Source of the DNA: UBA12068 sp964452415
GTDB taxonomy: Bacteria; Patescibacteriota; Minisyncoccia; Moranbacterales; GWC2-37-73
DNA: 15,438 bases
Assembly: GCA_964452415.1 (NCBI GenBank)
Contig: CAYVME010000025.1
Location: 1 to 15,438, forward strand
Direction: 5' to 3'
This document shows positions 11,781 through 15,438 of this stretch, piece after piece. A model generated the notes under the pieces. It was given only the letters and a program-made list of their open reading frames with translations, had not been told where the DNA came from and did no database searches. Within the stretch, counting starts at the first letter, position 1. Each line of letters begins with the position of its first letter. The translations under genes and the position numbers were made by a program.

Positions 11781-12398
11781 ATGAGTCGACTCATCAATGA
11801 TCTTATTCATGACGGATATTTGCGCAGTGATAATATCATTGATGCTTTTTTTGCGGTTCGTCGCACGGAATTTGTTCCAAGCGATCTTCGAAATCAAACT
11901 GAGGTTGACATTCCATTGCCAATCGGCTGCGGCCAAACGATTTCTCAGCCATCTGTGGTGGCATTTATGATGGAGCTTCTTGATCCTGAGGAGGGCAATA
12001 ATATTTTGGATGTTGGCTCTGGCTCCGGCTGGACAACGGCTTTGCTGGCTCATATTGTAGGTCCCAAAGGGAAAATTACATCACTGGAATTAATAAAAGA
12101 TCTTTGCGACAAAGGGAAAGAAAATGTGAAAAAATTTGATTTTGCCAAGAATGAAACGGTTGAATTCTATTGTCAATCAGCTGAAAATGGATTTGAAAAA
12201 AATGCACCTTATGATAGAATTTTGGTTTCAGCTTCCGCTTCTGAAATTCCGATTGCATTGAAAGAGCAACTTTCAATTGGAGGAAAGTTGGTTATTCCAA
12301 TTAGAAATGAGATTTGGTATGTCGAAAAAAAGAGTGGTGACAATTTTTCAATTGAAAAATTTGGAGGTTTTTCTTTTGTTCCATTTGTAATTTCATAA
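11781..12398 (+). CDS. pcm: Protein-L-isoaspartate O-methyltransferase homologue
   Basis: The protein has 205 aa. Enzymes of this family methylate isoaspartyl residues in aged proteins with S-adenosylmethionine, starting their repair. The N-terminal family motif PIGCGQTISQP is at residues 47-57, and the SAM-binding motif I ILDVGSGSGWTTALL at 75-89. The acidic residue of motif II (TSLELI) and a post-II region (YDRILVSASA) are also recognisable. Later in the protein LSIGGKLVIPI matches the conserved GG-LV-P element. The start is the ATG at 11781, with no ribosome site. It directly follows yjbQ. The VSASA wording replaces the more common VTAAA but should not abolish activity. Confidence 0.9.
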   Translation: MSRLINDLIHDGYLRSDNIIDAFFAVRRTEFVPSDLRNQTEVDIPLPIGCGQTISQPSVVAFMMELLDPEEGNNILDVGSGSGWTTALLAHIVGPKGKITSLELIKDLCDKGKENVKKFDFAKNETVEFYCQSAENGFEKNAPYDRILVSASASEIPIALKEQLSIGGKLVIPIRNEIWYVEKKSGDNFSIEKFGGFSFVPFVIS

Positions 12399-12476
12399 GT
12401 AATAGCGCATAAACTTCTGACAAGAAAAAATCCAACATTCTGAATTTTAAACAAGAGTTTGGGTTTCTGGAATAAT

Positions 12477-13496
12477 ATGAATATACGAAGAAAAATAAAC
12501 TTAATAATCCTGAGTCTTGCAGTTTTGACTGGCTGCTTTTTTTATTTGTACAATCAAATTTATCTTTCAGTTGGAAGCGCCAGTGAAAAGAAGATGGTGA
12601 TAATTGAAAAAGGCGACAATGCTTTGGAGGTTGGAGATAAACTTTCGAATGAGAAGTTAATAACCGGAAAATATTATTTGGCATATTATCTTTGGAAAAA
12701 CGGACAACTTCACAGTTTGGTTGCTGGAGTCTATGAGATTTCACCAGGGCTCAAGATTCCTGAGGTTGCGCGAATCGTCACAGGTGGTGAGGTGGCAGTT
12801 ACAAGCGTTCCTGTGACTTTTCCTGAGGGCTGGACAGCCAAAAAAATGAGTGAAAGACTTTCTGCCAATGGATTTTCCGGTGAAGATTTCCTTGCAATCG
12901 TGGAAAAACCTTCAATTGAGATCAAAGAAAAATACAAATTTCTGAGCGAGATTCCTGCTGGAAAATCTCTTGAAGGGTATCTTTTTCCTGACACATATTA
13001 TTTTGCCAAAGATGCAACGGCCAGTGATATTGTTGAAAAAATGCTCAAAAACTTCGATGCGAAAATCACCAAGAATATGCTGGACGAAATTTCTCTTCAG
13101 AAAAAGTCTCTTTTTGATGTGATTACAATGGCTAGCATTGTTGAGGGAGAAGTTGCGGACGACGCTGATAGAAAAATTGTGGCGGGACTCTTTTGGAACA
13201 GGCTCAGGATTGGCATGACACTTGGAAGCGATGCGACTCTGGAATATGTCATTGGTGGCAATAAAAAACAACACTCTATTGCTGAAACTAAAATTGATTC
13301 GCCATATAACACTTACAAATTCAAGGGACTTCCTCCTGGTCCAGTTTCCAATCCTGGAATTTTGGCGATCGAGGCTGCCATTTATCCGGAAAAAAGTGAT
13401 TATATATATTTTTTAAATGATCCTGAAACCGGGAAGACAATTTTCTCCAAAACTTTTGATGAACATATTGCAAATAAGGCGAAATACGGATTGTAG
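12477..13496 (+). CDS. mltG: MltG endolytic transglycosylase
   Basis: The protein has 339 aa from ATG 12477; an in-frame TTG at 12459 would add six residues. MltG cleaves nascent glycan strands at the membrane and sets strand length. A signal anchor (about residues 7-28) precedes a LysM-like region (about 38-90), then the YceG catalytic domain. In it ASIVEGEV places the catalytic glutamate at residue 223. NRLRIGMTLGSDATLEYVIG and SPYNTYKFKGLPPGPVSNPG match the family signatures closely. The stop codon TAG is itself the first three bases of a 7-base repeat tract. Upstream is a 78-base gap after pcm without a clear promoter. A terminator follows at 13543. Confidence 0.94.
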   Translation: MNIRRKINLIILSLAVLTGCFFYLYNQIYLSVGSASEKKMVIIEKGDNALEVGDKLSNEKLITGKYYLAYYLWKNGQLHSLVAGVYEISPGLKIPEVARIVTGGEVAVTSVPVTFPEGWTAKKMSERLSANGFSGEDFLAIVEKPSIEIKEKYKFLSEIPAGKSLEGYLFPDTYYFAKDATASDIVEKMLKNFDAKITKNMLDEISLQKKSLFDVITMASIVEGEVADDADRKIVAGLFWNRLRIGMTLGSDATLEYVIGGNKKQHSIAETKIDSPYNTYKFKGLPPGPVSNPGILAIEAAIYPEKSDYIYFLNDPETGKTIFSKTFDEHIANKAKYGL

Positions 13497-13528
13497 GTGT
13501 TAGGTCCTAGGTTTTAGGCATAAGACAA
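13494..13528. repeat. 7-base-period tract TAGGTNN including the mltG stop codon
   Basis: The units TAGGTGT, TAGGTCC, TAGGTTT, TAGGCAT and a decayed AAGACAA follow with no gaps. The first unit starts on the TAG stop codon of mltG. Confidence 0.75.
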
Positions 13529-13542
13529 GAATACTTATATTA

Positions 13543-13568
13543 AAAAACGGCTATTCACGGCCGTTTTT
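13543..13568 (+). terminator. Terminator of mltG
   Basis: AAAAACGGC (13543-13551) pairs with GCCGTTTTT (13560-13568) around an 8-base loop. It lies 46 bases past the mltG stop and just upstream of the next promoter. Confidence 0.8.
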
Positions 13569-13578
13569 GGCGTTGGTA

Positions 13579-13607
13579 TTGACTTTTTGGCCAAAAAGGA
13601 GTACAAT
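13579..13607 (+). promoter_or_regulatory. Promoter of the second ORFan unit
   Basis: TTGACT (13579-13584), a 17-base spacer and TACAAT (13602-13607). The spacer contains the perfect palindrome TTTTTGGCCAAAAA. Aligned over the whole 29 bases with the promoter at 3940-3968, 21 positions are identical, ending in AAAAAGGAGTA(C/T)AAT. Confidence 0.8.
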
Positions 13608-13613
13608 TGAAAA

Positions 13614-13626
13614 TCCACATCGTGGA
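13614..13626 (+). other. Small hairpin at the 5' end of the ORFan leader
   Basis: TCCAC-ATC-GTGGA is a perfect 5-bp hairpin at the predicted transcript start (7 bases after the -10). A 5'-end hairpin of this kind can protect an mRNA from decay; here that is inference. Confidence 0.4.
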
Positions 13627-13671
13627 GTTGTTTAAAAATCTGGTGGCGACCAAAAGGCGCGGGAGGTTCAA

Positions 13672-14049
13672 ATGGACAGTAAGATAATGAAAATTTATGG
13701 GGTGTCATCTATGGCACTTATCGTGGTAACATTATTTGTAATTTCCTTGCCGGGCTGGCCAATGCATGAGCATCAATGGATTTGTGTCGGCATTATGTTT
13801 CTGGCTCTTGCATTGTTTGCTTGCACAATGTGCTTGACCGAACCAGGTTCTGCTGTCGAGTTTGACGGCCTTCCGGATGGGACCTATATGGTAGTTTTAA
13901 TGGAAGAGGGTGCATTCCTATTGAAAAGGTTTAATGCAAAGGGAGCATGTTACACTTTTTATTCCTGCACTAAACCGACCTCAGATTTCCCGGTTAAGCG
14001 CATGTTTATTAAAAAGGGAAAGGAGTTTAATTTGATTACGGGAGATTGA
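13672..14049 (+). CDS. Small two-helix membrane ORFan (125 aa)
   Basis: The family is not recognised. The protein has two hydrophobic segments (about residues 9-27 and 36-54) joined by a short His/Trp-rich loop (GWPMHEHQW). A soluble C-terminal part (about 60-125) follows, probably beta-rich, reading EFDGLPDGTYMVVLMEEG and ending with a Lys-rich stretch and LITGD. Five cysteines (38, 51, 54, 93, 99) are notable for its size; Cys51 and Cys54 lie at the end of the second helix. The start is fixed by GGGAGG five bases upstream of ATG, a strong ribosome site compared with the neighbours. The codon use seems less AT-biased than in flanking genes. The gene has its own promoter, leader hairpin and terminator. 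Function unknown. Confidence 0.7.
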   Translation: MDSKIMKIYGVSSMALIVVTLFVISLPGWPMHEHQWICVGIMFLALALFACTMCLTEPGSAVEFDGLPDGTYMVVLMEEGAFLLKRFNAKGACYTFYSCTKPTSDFPVKRMFIKKGKEFNLITGD

Positions 14050-14066
14050 TGCGTAAAATGAGCATC
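14048..14066 (+). other. Hairpin across the ORFan stop codon
   Basis: GATGC (14048-14052) and GCATC (14062-14066) form a 5-bp stem with a 9-base loop overlapping the TGA stop codon, immediately before the terminator. Confidence 0.3.
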
Positions 14067-14073
14067 GAAAAAT

Positions 14074-14109
14074 AGGGGCGACTTGGAAACAAGCGCCTCT
14101 TTAAATTTG
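14074..14109 (+). terminator. Terminator of the second ORFan unit
   Basis: AGGGGCG-A-CTTG pairs with CAAGCGCCTCT (one bulged A) around a GAAA tetraloop, then TTAAATTT. It is followed by TTTGTCCAAAA, the same 11 bases that follow the terminator at 4342-4408. Confidence 0.75.
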
Positions 14110-14125
14110 TCCAAAAAACCCAAGA

Positions 14126-14153
14126 AGCTGAAAAGCTAAAGCCTAAAAAGCTG
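14126..14153. repeat. Irregular 6-9-base AGCT/AGCC repeat tract
   Basis: AGCTGAAA, AGCTAA, AGCCTAAAA, AGCTG: the AGCT/AGCC core recurs at 14126, 14134, 14140 and 14149. Spacing is 8, 6 and 9 bases, so it resembles a decayed form of the 7-base tracts rather than a clean one. It sits just upstream of the mreB promoter. Confidence 0.35.
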
Positions 14154-14155
14154 TT

Positions 14156-14184
14156 TTGACATAGGCGTCAATTCGAGCTATGAT
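14156..14184 (+). promoter_or_regulatory. Promoter of mreB
   Basis: TTGACA (14156-14161), a 17-base spacer and TATGAT (14179-14184) lie 45 bases before the mreB ATG. The -35 overlaps an inverted repeat TTGAC-ATAGGC-GTCAA, similar to TTGAC-AAAAA-GTCAA at 3940. Confidence 0.8.
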
Positions 14185-14229
14185 ACCAGAAGATAAAAAC
14201 CTTAATTTGAAGCAAAATTTCTATATATT

Positions 14230-15315
14230 ATGGGGGATAAAATAAAAGACATTTGGCAAAAAATCTTTGGAAATTTCTTTGGCAATATCTCGAGAGACAT
14301 TGGCATTGATTTGGGAACTGCCAACACTCTTGTCTATGTTAAAGGCAAGGGAATTGTTATCAATGAACCTTCCGTGGTTGCAATAAATAAAAGAACTGGA
14401 CAGGTTTTGGCTATTGGTCGCGATGCAAAAAGGATGGTTGGAAAAACGCCTGGTCATATTGTGGCGACTCGTCCTTTGGTGGATGGTGTGGTGAGTGATT
14501 TTGAAGTCACAACTCAAATGTTGAAATATTTTATTGATAAAGTTGGAAAAGATTCTTTTTCTTTTTCGCCAAAGCCAAGGGTTCTCATTGGAATTCCTTC
14601 AAGAATTACTGAGGTTGAAAAGAAGGCTGTGATTGATGCTGCGATGAGTGCTGGTGCTCGCGAGGCATTTCTTATTGAAGAACCAATGGCGGCTGCAATT
14701 GGAGCCAGGCTTCCAGTTACTGATGCAAAAGGAAACATGGTTGTTGACATTGGTGGTGGAACATCTGAAATTGCCGTGATTTCATTGGGCGGAATTGTGA
14801 GCGCGCGAAGTCTTCGCGTGGCAGGAGATGAAATGAATGAGGACATCGTGAGATATTGCAGAGACGAATTCAATTTGCTTATTGGTGAAAAAAGCGCAGA
14901 GGATATTAAGATTGCGATTGGTAGTGCATATCCACTAAAGGAGCAAATGAAAGTTCCTGTCCGTGGCCGAGATTTGGTCAGTGGTCTTCCAAAGGAAGTC
15001 ATTGTTAATGATGAGCAAATCAGAGAAGCAATTTCTCGTTCCATTCGTATTATTGTGAATAACATTAAAACTGTTATTGAGGAAACTCCACCAGAACTTC
15101 TTTCTGATATTATGCAGCGAGGGATAATCTTGGCTGGCGGTGGCGGACTCATTCGAGGTCTGGATAAGTTGGTTGCAAATCAAACTGAAATGCCGGTTCG
15201 AATGATGGAAGACCCTTTGACTGCTGTTGTTCGCGGAGTCGGAATTGTGCTTGAGGATCTTGAAACACTCAAGGATGTTCTTGTTGAAGATCAGCGCGAA
15301 AAATCATTCAAATAG
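14230..15315 (+). CDS. mreB: Rod-shape determining protein MreB
   Basis: The protein has 361 aa. It is an actin-like ATPase forming membrane-bound filaments that guide wall elongation. The first about 20 residues (IKDIWQKIFGNFFG) look like an amphipathic membrane-binding helix and make the protein slightly longer than most MreB (about 340). Phosphate-1 DIGIDLGTANTLVYV begins at residue 23. Then follow IGIPSRITEVEKKAV, the phosphate-2 motif DIGGGTSEIAV (from 173), and the adenosine motif LAGGGGLIRG near 302. The upstream gap has its own consensus promoter; the start has no ribosome site. mreC, expected downstream, is not in the window: the sequence ends in a repeat element 55 bases after the stop. 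Confidence 0.96.
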   Translation: MGDKIKDIWQKIFGNFFGNISRDIGIDLGTANTLVYVKGKGIVINEPSVVAINKRTGQVLAIGRDAKRMVGKTPGHIVATRPLVDGVVSDFEVTTQMLKYFIDKVGKDSFSFSPKPRVLIGIPSRITEVEKKAVIDAAMSAGAREAFLIEEPMAAAIGARLPVTDAKGNMVVDIGGGTSEIAVISLGGIVSARSLRVAGDEMNEDIVRYCRDEFNLLIGEKSAEDIKIAIGSAYPLKEQMKVPVRGRDLVSGLPKEVIVNDEQIREAISRSIRIIVNNIKTVIEETPPELLSDIMQRGIILAGGGGLIRGLDKLVANQTEMPVRMMEDPLTAVVRGVGIVLEDLETLKDVLVEDQREKSFK

Positions 15316-15369
15316 TTTTTTTCTTTATTTTCTTGGTGCTATTGATAATATGGAATAATTTATTCACTC

Positions 15370-15438
15370 AATTATTTTCCTTCTTGGCACGCTTTTGGAA
15401 AAATACTCAATTTCCAAAAGCTCCGATTCACTCTCGTT
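15370..15438. repeat. Partial copy (left part) of the nested-hairpin repeat
   Basis: The left outer arm (15370-15388, ending TTGGC) is followed by the box GGCACGCTT, a perfect inner hairpin GCTTTTGGAAA/TTTCCAAAAGC with a 9-base loop, and the conserved loop GCTCCGATTCACTCTCGTT, where the window ends. The matching right arm is found in the copy at 1-58. The last 31 bases match bases 1-31 with one difference. Confidence 0.7.

Noticed and set aside
12399..12476. Regulatory or periodic structure in the pcm-mltG gap
   Set aside because: No consistent period, strong hairpin or promoter pair could be supported in these bases.
14514..15152. A 212-aa minus-strand frame inside mreB
   Set aside because: It is antisense to highly conserved MreB motifs; long opposite frames are common in such genes.

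Overview
The window looks like a chromosomal segment of a Candidate Phyla Radiation (Patescibacteria) bacterium, probably Parcubacteria/Moranbacteria-like. The reasons are an AT-rich sequence, compact single-copy housekeeping genes with little or no Shine-Dalgarno signal, a MurF-like ligase lacking its N-terminal domain, and a minimal mix of wall, prenyl-lipid and thioredoxin genes. That placement is inferred from general gene character; no marker gene settles it.

Layout. Positions 1-3907 hold a division and wall block: a short FtsL-like protein, a class B transpeptidase (FtsI/PBP2) and a MurF-like ligase. Positions 3916-5278 are an accessory-looking insert: a small ORFan with a consensus promoter, structured leader and branched terminator, then a tRNA-Glu(CTC) and a 204-aa unknown gene, both on the minus strand. 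Positions 5391-7250 hold a trans-prenyl synthase and a cis-prenyl (UPP-type) synthase, which together would make the polyprenyl carrier lipid for the wall. Positions 7320-11240 hold a redox block: a thioredoxin-DsbD/CcdA membrane fusion, thioredoxin, a thioredoxin reductase-like flavoprotein and malic enzyme. Positions 11319-13496 hold a YjbQ family protein, a protein-L-isoaspartate methyltransferase homologue and MltG. A second strong-promoter ORFan, a two-helix membrane protein, lies at 13672-14049, followed by mreB with its own consensus promoter.

Wall theme. FtsL-like, PBP, MurF, the two prenyl synthases, MltG and MreB all serve peptidoglycan synthesis, its lipid carrier or its spatial control. 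The thioredoxin block could carry cytosolic electrons across the membrane to the envelope.

The most interesting material is between the genes. (1) Several gaps carry short degenerate tracts with an exact 7-base period but a different heptamer in each gap. (2) A dispersed family of large nested hairpin elements (about 110-160 bases) with conserved internal-loop sequence occurs between genes; a partial copy lies at each end of the window, so the window may be a contig broken at repeats. (3) Three ORFans sit in self-contained units (17-base-spaced promoter, hairpin leader, strong GGAGG ribosome site, terminator), unlike the Shine-Dalgarno-poor housekeeping genes. Two of these units share promoter and post-terminator sequence. 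(4) The thioredoxin reductase lacks the HRRxxxR NADPH signature.
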